Part shown: positions 1-5,475 of the stretch, piece by piece
How the letters are laid out: each line of letters opens with the position of its first letter
Position numbering within the stretch: the stretch's first letter is position 1
Source of the DNA: Phycisphaerae bacterium
Lineage (GTDB): Bacteria; Planctomycetota; Phycisphaerae; Phycisphaerales; SM1A02
Direction of reading: 5' to 3'
Length of the DNA: 5,475 nucleotides
Assembly (NCBI GenBank): GCA_002690755.1
Contig: NZFT01000039.1
Span: forward strand, 32,803 to 38,277
The notes under the pieces: generated by a model
Told to the model about the DNA's origin: nothing
Database searches by the model: none
The model's input: the letters and a program-made list of their open reading frames with translations, nothing else
Program-made: the position numbers and the translations under genes

Positions 1-323
1 TCGAAACGGTTCTGATAGTAGAGGCGCAGCTCGGCGGCACCGCTGGAGTCGAGTCTCACCAGCGGCATGAAGCACACCCCGTCGGTCTCGTAGTAGATCG
101 AGCCGACGGCGTCGGCCAGCTGGTCGTGCAATCGGTCGACGAGCCAGAGCGCGTGCACGAGGAATCCGCCGAGTCCGCCGACGAGCGCGAGGCTCACGAG
201 CCGTTGCGCCCAGATTCCGGTGGTCCCGGCGCCGATGGGGCCCGATGCGAACCAGACCCAGATCGACCAGATGGTGATCGCGGCGAACGTGAGGACCAGT
301 ACGAAGTTGCGTTTCTCGTGCAT
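1..323 (-). CDS. Two-helix membrane protein of unknown function, 5' part only
   Basis: The minus-strand frame opens with ATG at 323-321 and stays open to the left edge, so 107 N-terminal residues are visible and the C-terminus is missing. The protein begins MHEKRNFVLVLTF. A hydrophobic, Trp-rich segment at residues 7-27 and a second at about 43-62 (SLALVGGLGGFLVHALWLV) look like two transmembrane helices joined by a short Gly-rich loop. After them comes a soluble part with DGVCFMPLVRLD at about 81-92 and LRLYYQNRF at the edge, which reads as the start of a beta-rich domain. A GGAG four-base Shine-Dalgarno site lies 6 nt before the ATG and supports this start. The gene is divergent from the methyltransferase. 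I do not recognise the family. It is probably an inner-membrane protein with a cytoplasmic C-terminal domain, but topology and function are inference. Confidence 0.72.
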   Translation of the reverse strand, partial: MHEKRNFVLVLTFAAITIWSIWVWFASGPIGAGTTGIWAQRLVSLALVGGLGGFLVHALWLVDRLHDQLADAVGSIYYETDGVCFMPLVRLDSSGAAELRLYYQNRF

Positions 324-329
324 GACGAT

Positions 330-333
330 CTCC
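330..333 (-). promoter_or_regulatory. Shine-Dalgarno site of the left-edge membrane protein
   Basis: On the minus strand this reads GGAG, with a 6-nt spacer (ATCGTC) to the ATG at 323. It is a normal position for ribosome binding and fixes the start of a gene whose end is not in the window. Confidence 0.6.
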
Positions 334-451
334 GGTGCGGTGGCGTCGGTGCTTCGTGATCACCGTCACTCCGGCGGGGGAGTGGAGGTGCTGCACGACC
401 GATCGTCGCGGGACGCGGGCGAAGTTCGTCACGAAGGTGAACTCGTCGTCG

Positions 452-480
452 GGATCCGAAACACAGGTCGCGTCGGATCC
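452..480. repeat. Inverted repeat, 8-bp arms, 13-nt loop
   Basis: GGATCCGA at 452-459 is the exact reverse complement of TCGGATCC at 473-480. In RNA the stem could extend outward by a G-U pair (451/481) and a C-G pair (450/482). It lies about 130 bp upstream of the membrane-protein start and 370 bp upstream of the methyltransferase. No T-tract follows on either strand, so it is not a standard terminator. It could be an operator or a structured leader element; function is unknown. Confidence 0.4.
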
Positions 481-684
481 TGCTCGTACCGTGGCGCGGC
501 CGTGCAACGACCGTGACCTCGAAACGTCGTCGTCTCCTCGTATGGATGGATGAATCCGGGAACGGGCCGCTACGACGCGACTCCATGAAGAACAGGAAGG
601 GCCTGCACAACAACAGGTTGCAAACGGGTGCTCGACGCAGGTACGAGACCCGGGAAGTGCGGTCCTGTCGGCGAATGGAGCCGG

Positions 685-700
685 CGAGCGGAAAGGCTCG
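685..700. repeat. Small hairpin CGAGC-GGAAAG-GCTCG
   Basis: A perfect 5-bp stem (685-689 with 696-700) encloses a 6-nt purine loop. GAGCC at 678-682 could compete for the same right arm (GGCTC at 695-699). A stem this short can arise by chance in GC-rich DNA; it is listed because it is one of several dyads in the gene-free stretch. Confidence 0.25.
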
Positions 701-803
701 GTCGCGGGCGATCGACATTCGTCGGCGCTACTCCGGACGAATCGAGGATACCTTGCCTCGGTGAATCCGACGCCTTCGGGAAACGTTTTCACGAAGAATC
801 GAG

Positions 804-824
804 CGCCATCGTCGGTCGATGGCG
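804..824. repeat. Perfect 8-bp stem-loop just upstream of the methyltransferase
   Basis: CGCCATCG at 804-811 and CGATGGCG at 817-824 are exact reverse complements around a 5-nt loop (TCGGT). The right arm ends 28 nt before the methyltransferase ATG. Part of that arm (GGCG, 821-824) can instead pair with CGCC at 831-834 around GAAAAA, so the two hairpins exclude each other. The dyad could be a protein-binding operator or a leader structure acting on the ribosome-binding site at 844-847. That it is regulatory is inference from position and symmetry. Confidence 0.45.
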
Positions 825-843
825 GAAAAACGCCGCTGGGGAC

Positions 844-847
844 GAGG
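844..847 (+). promoter_or_regulatory. Shine-Dalgarno site of the methyltransferase
   Basis: GAGG followed by a 5-nt spacer (CCGCG) and ATG at 853. It decides the start: the frame is open further upstream, but those codons have no comparable site and would add an Arg-rich extension with no family resemblance. Confidence 0.6.
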
Positions 848-852
848 CCGCG

Positions 853-1608
853 ATGCGCAAGCCGGTGAACGCAGATCCGCGATGGGAGCTCACCCAGGCC
901 GATTGCGAGGTCGCGATGGCCTCCATCGAGTCTGGAAGCGTGGACCTCGTCTACGCGGATCCCCCTTTCGCGACGAATCTGGTGCAGCGCGGCCGATCGG
1001 CCGCGCAGGCCTATGACGACCGTTGGTCGGGAATCCCCGAGTATCTCGACTTCATGACGCCTCGGATCGAGGACATGCACCGGGTGCTCGCCGGCGACGG
1101 CGCGATCCTGCTTCATTGCGACTGGCGAACCTCGCATCACCTGCGGCTCGTGCTGGATCGTGTCTTCGGCGCCGAACGATTCGTGAACCATATCGTGTGG
1201 CGGTACGGGCTCGGCGGCTCCAGTCCGAATCGGTTCGCGCGGAAGCACGACGACATCCTCTACTACGCCCGGGGTGACGGTCGTTGGTTCGAGCCGCCGA
1301 TGGTGCCGTCGACCAGCCGGAAGATGGCGGGCCAACTCAAGAAGGCGACCGACGTGCTCGACGTGCCCTCGATCAACAACATGGCCGCGGAGCGCACGGG
1401 CTGGCCGACCCAGAAACCGCTCGCGTTGCTGCGTCTGCTGGTCAACGCGTGCGTGCGTCCCGGCGGAACCCTCCTCGATCCGTTCTGCGGCAGTGGGACG
1501 TCACTCGTGGCGGCGGTGGATTGCGGGCGTCGCGCGATCGGCATCGATCTTGATCCCACCGCGATCGAGATCGCCCGCGAACGGCTCGAGGCGGCGACGA
1601 GCGTCTGA
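853..1608 (+). CDS. Beta-class site-specific DNA methyltransferase (N6-adenine or N4-cytosine), apparently solitary
   Basis: This 251-aa protein transfers a methyl group from S-adenosylmethionine to an exocyclic amino group in DNA. Motif order identifies the beta class: catalytic motif IV DPPF at residues 36-39 comes first, and the SAM-binding motif I DPFCGSGTS at 209-217 is near the C-terminus, followed by the acidic GIDLD at 230-234. Between them lie ILLHCDWRTSHHLRLVLDRVFG (about 85-106), NHIVWRYG (112-119) and GWPTQKPLALL (183-193), all typical of Mod-like amino-methyltransferases. Type III Mod subunits are usually far longer, with a large target-recognition insert; here only about 35 residues (145-180) separate the core blocks, so the protein is compact. 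The start at 853 is set by a GAGG site; the in-frame region from 628 is rejected as Arg-rich non-coding. No restriction enzyme or specificity subunit is adjacent, so it may serve regulation or epigenetic marking. DPPF alone cannot settle adenine against cytosine; adenine is somewhat more likely by resemblance. Confidence 0.9.
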   Translation: MRKPVNADPRWELTQADCEVAMASIESGSVDLVYADPPFATNLVQRGRSAAQAYDDRWSGIPEYLDFMTPRIEDMHRVLAGDGAILLHCDWRTSHHLRLVLDRVFGAERFVNHIVWRYGLGGSSPNRFARKHDDILYYARGDGRWFEPPMVPSTSRKMAGQLKKATDVLDVPSINNMAAERTGWPTQKPLALLRLLVNACVRPGGTLLDPFCGSGTSLVAAVDCGRRAIGIDLDPTAIEIARERLEAATSV

Positions 1609-1649
1609 GTGGGCGGCGGAGCCCCGCGGATCGGCCGGTACCCGGTGAT

Positions 1650-2804
1650 TCAGTCGACGACCGCGCCGGGGACCATCGAAGCCAGCGCGTCGGATCGCGT
1701 CGGGTCGATCGCATCGTCGGTGATCGTGAGGTGCCCGACCTTGCGAGCGACGCGCGGCGTCTTGCGATAACCGTGATACACCGCATCGTCATCCGGATTC
1801 CCGTCCGCGGCCACGACGCCCATCGCGTCGACCGTCGCCACCCGTGCCTCGGCCAGCGCCTGAGGCGACGGTGAATCCCCGATCGCGTTCAGCATGATTC
1901 CGTGGCCATGTCTTGCGTCCGTCGGTCCGAGGTCGCGTCCGGTCACCGCTCGAACGTGGTTCTCGAACTGGTCGGTCTCCGAGAATTCGATGGTCAGGTG
2001 TCCGCTGTTGTGCACCCGGGGGGCGAGCTCGTTGGCGAGGACCTCGTCTCCGGTCACGAAGAACTCCACGGTCAGAACCCCGACATGATCGAGGGCCTCC
2101 GCGATTCGAATCGCATGGTCCATCATCGCCGACCCGGCCCGGGGAGAAACGCCCGGGGCGGGGCATTCGCTTCGCCGGAGGATGCCCTCGGCGTGATGGT
2201 TTCGGATCGGTGTCCAGGCCTTCGTCGTTCCGTCGACGCCTCGCACCACGAGCACGCTCGCCTCGAGGTCGAAATCGATCATCGCTTCGAGAATCGCCGG
2301 TCGGGCCTCGATCGCGTCGATCGCGTCGGACGCCGCTTCCGGGTCACGGAGCACGAACTGCCCCTTGCCGTCGTATCCACCGCGTCTGGTCTTCAGGATC
2401 GCGGGGGTCCCGATCTCGGTGACGGCCGCCCGGAGCGACGCGACGTCGTCGACCGCCCGGAAGGGCGGGACCGGGACGCCGTGATCGATGAGGAAGTTCT
2501 TTTCGACGAGTCGATCCTGCGAGGTCTCGAGCGAATTCCAGCCCGGCCGGACCGGAACGGTCCTCGCCAGCGAGGCGGCCGCGGTCGCCGGTACGTTCTC
2601 GAATTCGTAGGTGATCACGTCGCACCGGCGGGCGAGTTCCGCCAGAGCGTCGGGATCGTCATAGTCGGCGCGAATGCGTTCGCCCACCAGATCGGCGGTG
2701 CACGCCTCCGCGGGATCGAGGAAGACGCAGTCGATCCCCAGTCGTCGGGCCGCGACGCCGAGCATCCAGCCCAGCTGGCCTCCGCCGAGAATCCCGAGGG
2801 TCAC
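1650..2804 (-). CDS. purK: N5-carboxyaminoimidazole ribonucleotide synthase PurK
   Basis: PurK is a cytoplasmic ATP-grasp enzyme that converts 5-aminoimidazole ribonucleotide, ATP and bicarbonate to N5-CAIR in de novo purine synthesis. The 384-aa product starts [15 protein letters not shown], the N-terminal Rossmann-like PurK signature (GGGQLG, 7-12). YEFENVP (66-72), [10 protein letters not shown] (96-105), the ATP-binding [12 protein letters not shown] (138-149), VEFFV (246-250) and the highly characteristic [12 protein letters not shown] (258-269) follow in the expected order, with RKVGH (354-358) in the C-terminal domain. Length is normal. The start is GTG at 2804-2802, overlapping the purE stop as GTGA, which indicates translational coupling. 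The frame is open much further upstream (to about 3956), but that part is antisense to real genes and shows no PurK homology. The gene converges on the methyltransferase with 41 bp between stops and no clear terminator. Confidence 0.96.
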   Translation of the reverse strand: MTLGILGGGQLGWMLGVAARRLGIDCVFLDPAEACTADLVGERIRADYDDPDALAELARRCDVITYEFENVPATAAASLARTVPVRPGWNSLETSQDRLVEKNFLIDHGVPVPPFRAVDDVASLRAAVTEIGTPAILKTRRGGYDGKGQFVLRDPEAASDAIDAIEARPAILEAMIDFDLEASVLVVRGVDGTTKAWTPIRNHHAEGILRRSECPAPGVSPRAGSAMMDHAIRIAEALDHVGVLTVEFFVTGDEVLANELAPRVHNSGHLTIEFSETDQFENHVRAVTGRDLGPTDARHGHGIMLNAIGDSPSPQALAEARVATVDAMGVVAADGNPDDDAVYHGYRKTPRVARKVGHLTITDDAIDPTRSDALASMVPGAVVD

Positions 2805-3337
2805 GAGTTCTTCATCCCTCCGGTCGCATCGGCACCGGGAATCGGGTTCTCGAGCACGTGTTCGGTCTGGCTCGCTCGCCACTCGACGAGCCGGTTTCGC
2901 ACCGTCTCGTGCTCGTTCGCGATCACCGAGGCGGCCAGCAGGCCGGCATTCACCGCGCCCGCCCGGCCGATGGCGAGGGTTCCGACCGGGATGCCGGCGG
3001 GCATCTGCACGATCGACAGCAGCGAGTCCATCCCCGAGAGGGCCTTGGATCGCACGGGCACCCCGAAAACGGGGAGATGGGTCTTCGAGGCGGCCATGCC
3101 CGGCAGGTGGGCGGCGCCACCCGCGCCGGCCACGATCACTCGCAGTCCGCGGTCGGCCGCGGAGCCGGCGTATTCGAAGAGGAGGTCCGGGGTTCGATGG
3201 GCGCTGACGACCCGGCATTCGTGGGAAACGCCCAGCGACTCGAGGATCTCGGCGGTGTGGGACATGGTCTCCCAGTCGGACTGGGACCCCATGATCACGC
3301 CGACCAGCGGCGTCGCGACGGTTGCGGCGGTGCTCAT
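2801..3337 (-). CDS. purE: N5-carboxyaminoimidazole ribonucleotide mutase PurE (class I)
   Basis: PurE converts N5-CAIR, the PurK product, to 4-carboxyaminoimidazole ribonucleotide. The 178-aa protein is of normal bacterial length and carries the family motifs: [10 protein letters not shown] (13-22), VVSAHRTP (43-50, with His47 matching the catalytic His45 of E. coli PurE), [42 protein letters not shown], and [22 protein letters not shown]. The [10 protein letters not shown] segment and the adjacent purK support the class I mutase rather than the class II carboxylase. It is the first gene of a purE-purK operon, with a 4-bp overlap to purK. The ATG at 3337 is not preceded by a well-spaced Shine-Dalgarno site: GGGG abuts it directly, and a TAGACT box lies 6 nt upstream, suggesting a leaderless or very short-leader transcript. 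The C-terminal tail after ENPIPG is a short, probably flexible extension. Confidence 0.97.
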   Translation of the reverse strand: MSTAATVATPLVGVIMGSQSDWETMSHTAEILESLGVSHECRVVSAHRTPDLLFEYAGSAADRGLRVIVAGAGGAAHLPGMAASKTHLPVFGVPVRSKALSGMDSLLSIVQMPAGIPVGTLAIGRAGAVNAGLLAASVIANEHETVRNRLVEWRASQTEHVLENPIPGADATGGMKNS

Positions 3338-3343
3338 CCCCGA

Positions 3344-3349
3344 AGTCTA
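3344..3349 (-). promoter_or_regulatory. Candidate -10 box of the purEK operon
   Basis: On the minus strand this reads TAGACT, separated by TCGGGG (6 nt) from the purE ATG. Transcription starting about 7 nt downstream would begin at or next to the ATG. No recognisable -35 hexamer is present at 16-18 bp. The same arrangement occurs before two other genes in the window, which is the main support. Confidence 0.45.
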
Positions 3350-3374
3350 CCGTCCCGCAGCGCGGAGATCGGAT

Positions 3375-3400
3375 CCTCTCCCGGAGACGACCGGGGGGGG
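3375..3400 (+). repeat. Dyad with G8 homopolymer in the purE divergent spacer
   Basis: CCTCTCCCGG (3375-3384) can pair with CCGGGGGGGG (3391-3400) around AGACGA, giving a 10-bp stem in plus-strand RNA with two G-U wobbles; the DNA core CCCGG/CCGGG is exact. Eight consecutive G residues occupy 3393-3400. The element lies between the two candidate -10 boxes and outside both predicted transcripts, so it is more likely a DNA-level site or chance than an RNA hairpin. There is no following T-tract. Confidence 0.3.
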
Positions 3401-3443
3401 CGTTTCCAGGCCTGCGGCAGTGCGTGAACACCATCGCTGCGAG

Positions 3444-3449
3444 TAGAAT
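3444..3449 (+). promoter_or_regulatory. Candidate -10 box of the 283-aa gene
   Basis: TAGAAT differs from the TATAAT consensus at one position and ends 9 nt before the ATG at 3459. Transcription would start about 2-3 nt before the ATG. No matching -35 box is seen. The sequence between box and ATG (CCGGAATCC) contains at most a weak GGA, so the gene lacks a proper Shine-Dalgarno site. Confidence 0.5.
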
Positions 3450-3458
3450 CCGGAATCC

Positions 3459-4310
3459 ATGCCACGCATCCTCGTCAACAAGAACGCCATCGACCTGGTC
3501 GACCAGGAACGATCCACCTTCCAACGCTTCGCCGAGATGTCGTTCTCGCAGTGCGTGAACCTGATCCAGATCCCCCGGGATCGCCGGTACATCTCGATGC
3601 TTCCGGCCTCGTACGTCCTCCGGCGTCGGGAGGAGGGAGATGCGTGGGACGACCCCATGATGCAGGTCGCGCTCTGGAACCTGCACGATCTCGGGGTCTC
3701 GGAGATGAGCATGTCGATGGCGTCGCCGGAGGGTGGCGGCGATCCCGAACCGCAGATCCGATTCGACCGGGCCGAGGCGACCGACATGGCGCTCGGTCGT
3801 GAATCGGCGATCAACTTCTCGACGGCGAAGAGCGGACGCGGCTTGATCGCGGCATTGAACAACGTCATCCACCGGACCTTCCATCTCAACGGCGAGGAAT
3901 TCGAGGTCGGCATCCAGGATCGCGAGCAGGTCGAGAAGTACGCGAAGATGGCCCACGAGATCCGGCAGCCCCAGGAAGGGCTGCTGTTCGCGATCGCCCG
4001 GGTGCTCGCGAGCATGCTCAAGCAGGGGCTCACCGCCGAGGACGTCGAGGTGCGGGCGGGCATGGAGCTCCTGACGAACCTCGGTTGCACCGCGATCTCC
4101 GTGGTCTCCGACGAGGATCGGGTCGTATTCAACGGTTTCAGTGTGATGGCGGGTCTTTCCAGCGGGCTGCTTCAGGGGCTCGATTGGGAGCAGTTGAAGG
4201 AGATCCGGAAGAACGTCCAGATGATGATCGACCAGATCGAGGCTCGCGAAGAGACGCCGGTCGTCCAGAGCATGCCGCGTCCGGTTGCGAAGCGGCGGCG
4301 TCGAAACTGA
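3459..4310 (+). CDS. Cytoplasmic protein of unknown family, 283 aa
   Basis: I do not recognise this protein. It is a complete frame beginning MPRILVNKNAIDLVDQE, with no signal peptide and no transmembrane segment. Residues 1-75 read as an alpha/beta region (FSQCVNLIQIPRDRRYISMLPASYV at 29-53). A short Met/Ser run MSMSM at 83-87 and an acidic Gly/Pro linker at about 90-98 follow. A middle region (about 100-150) precedes a mostly helical part (153-205) rich in charged residues. A beta-like stretch (TAISVVSDEDRVVFNGFSV, 211-229) leads to an amphipathic helix at about 241-264, then a Pro-containing tail ending in KRRRRN. Methionine is frequent (16 residues) and only Cys32 and Cys210 are present. 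The basic tail might bind nucleic acid or acidic partners, but this is speculation. Base composition matches the neighbours, so there is no sign of recent transfer. It is divergent from purE by 121 bp and is followed after 44 bp by the secreted propeller gene, which has its own candidate promoter. Confidence 0.85.
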   Translation: MPRILVNKNAIDLVDQERSTFQRFAEMSFSQCVNLIQIPRDRRYISMLPASYVLRRREEGDAWDDPMMQVALWNLHDLGVSEMSMSMASPEGGGDPEPQIRFDRAEATDMALGRESAINFSTAKSGRGLIAALNNVIHRTFHLNGEEFEVGIQDREQVEKYAKMAHEIRQPQEGLLFAIARVLASMLKQGLTAEDVEVRAGMELLTNLGCTAISVVSDEDRVVFNGFSVMAGLSSGLLQGLDWEQLKEIRKNVQMMIDQIEAREETPVVQSMPRPVAKRRRRN

Positions 4311-4342
4311 CTTCCGATGTCCGGAATCGCAGCTCGATGCGT

Positions 4343-4348
4343 TAGCAT
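4343..4348 (+). promoter_or_regulatory. Candidate -10 box of the propeller gene
   Basis: TAGCAT ends 6 nt before the ATG at 4355, with CAGGGG between. Arrangement and sequence closely mirror the purE start (TAGACT, TCGGGG, ATG). The GGGG touches the ATG and is too close for ordinary Shine-Dalgarno pairing. No clear -35 box is present. Confidence 0.45.
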
Positions 4349-4354
4349 CAGGGG

Positions 4355-5475
4355 ATGATCAATCCCCTCCTGCTGATCGCGTTTCTTCTTTTCACCGTGC
4401 CGACTTCCATCCGCCCGGATGACGCCTCGCCACGGTGGATCTGGGTGTCCGCCGATGAAATCGCGGGCGAACGCGGGCGATTCGAGCGTGAGATCGTGAT
4501 TCCCGAGGGCACGACCCGCATGCTGGTCCGTGCCGCGGCGGACAATCGATTCACGCTCCACCTCGACGATGAATTCCTCCTTCGCGGGAGTGACTGGTCC
4601 CGGACCGGGGAGGTGGAGATCGCCGATCCCGCGGCCGGGAAGCGCACGATCCGCTTCGATTGCACGAATGATGGTGGTCCAGCCGGCTTGGCGGCGGTGA
4701 TCATGATCGAAGGACCCGACGGTGGCCGGCGATTCATCACCGACGATTCCTGGACCGCCAGCCGACTGGCGGAGGGGGTCGCGACGCCGGTCGATCTCGT
4801 CGACTTCGGACCGACCTCGACACCGAAGGGGCCGTGGAAGGATCCCTTCGCGGTGAAGGTCGCCACGCCGGTGGAGGCGATCTCGGTTCCCGAGGGCTTC
4901 GCCATCGAGCTGCTTCATTCCTCGCAGCCGGGAGAAGGTTCGTGGAGTTCGATGACCGTCGATCCGCGGGGGCGGATCGTGGTGTCTCCCCAGTACGGAC
5001 CACTCCAGCGGATCTCGGTCCCGGCGGACGCCGGATCGGCGGTCGTCGTCGAGCGATTGCACGATTCGGTCGGTCGCGCCCAGGGACTCCTGTTCGTCGG
5101 CGACGATCTCTACGCGAGCGTGGTCGACGATCCCGGTCGCGCCGGTGGTCTCTGGCGCCTGCGGGATCGTGACGGCGACGACCGGTTCGAAGTGGCGGAA
5201 CACCTGGCCGCGTACGGCAACGGTTCGGAGCACGGACCCCACGGACTGGTGCTCGGACCCGACGGAATGATCTGGACCGTGCTCGGGAACTACTGCGCGA
5301 CGCCGGCGGCGATCGCGGAGACCAGTCCGCATGCGAACTGGTCGGAGGACAGCGTGCTCGAGCGGATCTGGGATCCCCGCGGCCATGCCGTCGGCAAGAT
5401 GGCGCCGGGCGGCCTGGTGCTTCGCACCGATCTCGACGGTGCCGAATGGGAGATCGTCGCGGGTGGATTCCGGAA
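4355..5475 (+). CDS. Secreted PVC-type propeller/dehydrogenase-like protein with N-terminal galactose-binding-like domain, 5' part only
   Basis: The frame opens with ATG at 4355 and stays open to the right edge, showing 373 residues of a longer protein. Residues 1-20 (MINPLLLIAFLLFTVPTSIR) form a Sec-type signal peptide without a perfect AXA site, so it is probably periplasmic or outside the membrane. Residues 27-135 (RWIWVSAD..., RFEREIVIPEG, AADNRFTLHLDDEFLLRGSDWS) resemble the jelly-roll carbohydrate-binding module seen at the N-terminus of some glycosidases. Then ATPVEAISVPEGFAIELLHSS (170-190) and GSWSSMTVDPRGRIVVSPQYG (195-215) give the entry to the membrane-bound dehydrogenase/PVC-type heme-binding propeller; LWRLRDRDGDDRFE (266-279) and EHGPHGLVLGPDGMIWTVLGNY (292-313) are typical propeller-blade motifs. 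Full-length relatives often continue into HEAT-like repeats and a CxxCH cytochrome c domain, which would lie outside the window. The substrate is unknown; sugars or sugar-derived alcohols are a family-level guess. The long minus-strand frame across this gene is a GC-rich shadow. Confidence 0.85.
   Translation, partial: MINPLLLIAFLLFTVPTSIRPDDASPRWIWVSADEIAGERGRFEREIVIPEGTTRMLVRAAADNRFTLHLDDEFLLRGSDWSRTGEVEIADPAAGKRTIRFDCTNDGGPAGLAAVIMIEGPDGGRRFITDDSWTASRLAEGVATPVDLVDFGPTSTPKGPWKDPFAVKVATPVEAISVPEGFAIELLHSSQPGEGSWSSMTVDPRGRIVVSPQYGPLQRISVPADAGSAVVVERLHDSVGRAQGLLFVGDDLYASVVDDPGRAGGLWRLRDRDGDDRFEVAEHLAAYGNGSEHGPHGLVLGPDGMIWTVLGNYCATPAAIAETSPHANWSEDSVLERIWDPRGHAVGKMAPGGLVLRTDLDGAEWEIVAGGFR

Larger units (their letters stand above)
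324..852. other. Long divergent intergenic region without a convincing gene
   Basis: This 529-bp stretch separates the minus-strand membrane-protein gene from the plus-strand methyltransferase, so it should hold both promoters. Open frames exist on both strands, but their translations are Arg-rich and low in hydrophobic structure, and they overlap one another or continue as shadows into the flanking genes; none looks like a real protein. I found no tRNA-like or other recognisable RNA gene. Several dyads are present: an 8-bp palindrome GTGATCAC at 356-363, an inverted repeat at 452-480, a small hairpin at 685-700 and a perfect 8-bp stem at 804-824. I could not identify a good -35/-10 pair on either strand. 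For a genome with otherwise tight spacing (41, 44 and 121 bp), this gap is long. Confidence 0.6.

Noticed and set aside
356..363. GTGATCAC palindrome upstream of the membrane-protein gene as an operator
   Set aside because: An isolated 8-bp palindrome is too common to call without flanking symmetry or a second copy; none was found nearby.
194..718. A 174-codon minus-strand frame in the left intergenic region
   Set aside because: It overlaps the membrane-protein gene in another frame and is strongly Arg-rich. The membrane-protein frame has convincing helices and a ribosome-binding site, this one does not.
749..754. TACCTT as a -10 box for the methyltransferase
   Set aside because: It is a weak match with no -35 partner at 16-18 bp, and it lies about 100 bp upstream of the ATG; not better than chance.
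628..852. Upstream in-frame extension of the methyltransferase
   Set aside because: The extra 75 residues are Arg/Gly-rich with no family resemblance, and the GAGG site at 844-847 marks the ATG at 853.
1631..1649. Possible terminator hairpin around CCGGTACCCGG
   Set aside because: The stem is only 4 bp with a 3-nt loop and no T-tract on either strand.
1902..3446. A 514-codon open frame on the plus strand across the purEK operon
   Set aside because: It is exactly antisense to purK and purE, whose motifs are unmistakable. Its translation is Arg/Gly/Pro-rich without recognisable domains, as expected for a shadow frame in GC-rich DNA.
2805..3956. N-terminal extension of the purK frame upstream of the GTG at 2804
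   Set aside because: The frame is open but is out of frame with purE and antisense to the 283-aa gene. PurK homology begins at [12 protein letters not shown], and the GTGA overlap gives a natural start.
4172..5386. A 404-codon minus-strand frame
   Set aside because: It lies opposite the secreted propeller gene and the end of the 283-aa gene, and its translation is Arg/Asp/His-rich shadow sequence with no domain.

Overview
The window is GC-rich, densely coding bacterial DNA. The best taxonomic clue is the truncated gene at the right edge. It is a secreted protein with the start of a PVC-type membrane-bound dehydrogenase / heme-binding propeller, a family expanded in Planctomycetota and their relatives. 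Weak use of Shine-Dalgarno sites at several genes fits this. A planctomycete, possibly of the Phycisphaerae, is my inference; no marker gene here proves it.

Layout from left to right: (1) the 5' end of a minus-strand gene for a small two-helix membrane protein of unknown function, running off the left edge; (2) a 529-bp divergent intergenic region with no convincing gene but several inverted repeats; (3) a plus-strand 251-aa beta-class DNA methyltransferase with no visible restriction partner; (4) converging on it after 41 bp, the minus-strand purE-purK operon with a 4-bp GTGA overlap, encoding the two-step N5-CAIR route of de novo purine synthesis; (5) a 121-bp divergent spacer with a G8 run and a TAGNNT box in front of each flanking gene; (6) a plus-strand 283-aa cytoplasmic protein of unknown family; (7) after 44 bp, the plus-strand 5' part of the secreted propeller protein, running off the right edge.

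Only purE and purK form a clear functional unit. The methyltransferase looks like a solitary DNA-modification gene. The most interesting non-coding signal is that three start codons (purE, the 283-aa gene and the propeller gene) lie only 6 to 9 nt downstream of a TAGNNT hexamer resembling a -10 box. This suggests leaderless or nearly leaderless mRNAs, while the methyltransferase and the left-edge membrane protein have ordinary Shine-Dalgarno sites. I see no mobile element, CRISPR array, tRNA, rRNA or strong intrinsic terminator. I cannot claim a new multi-gene system from this window.
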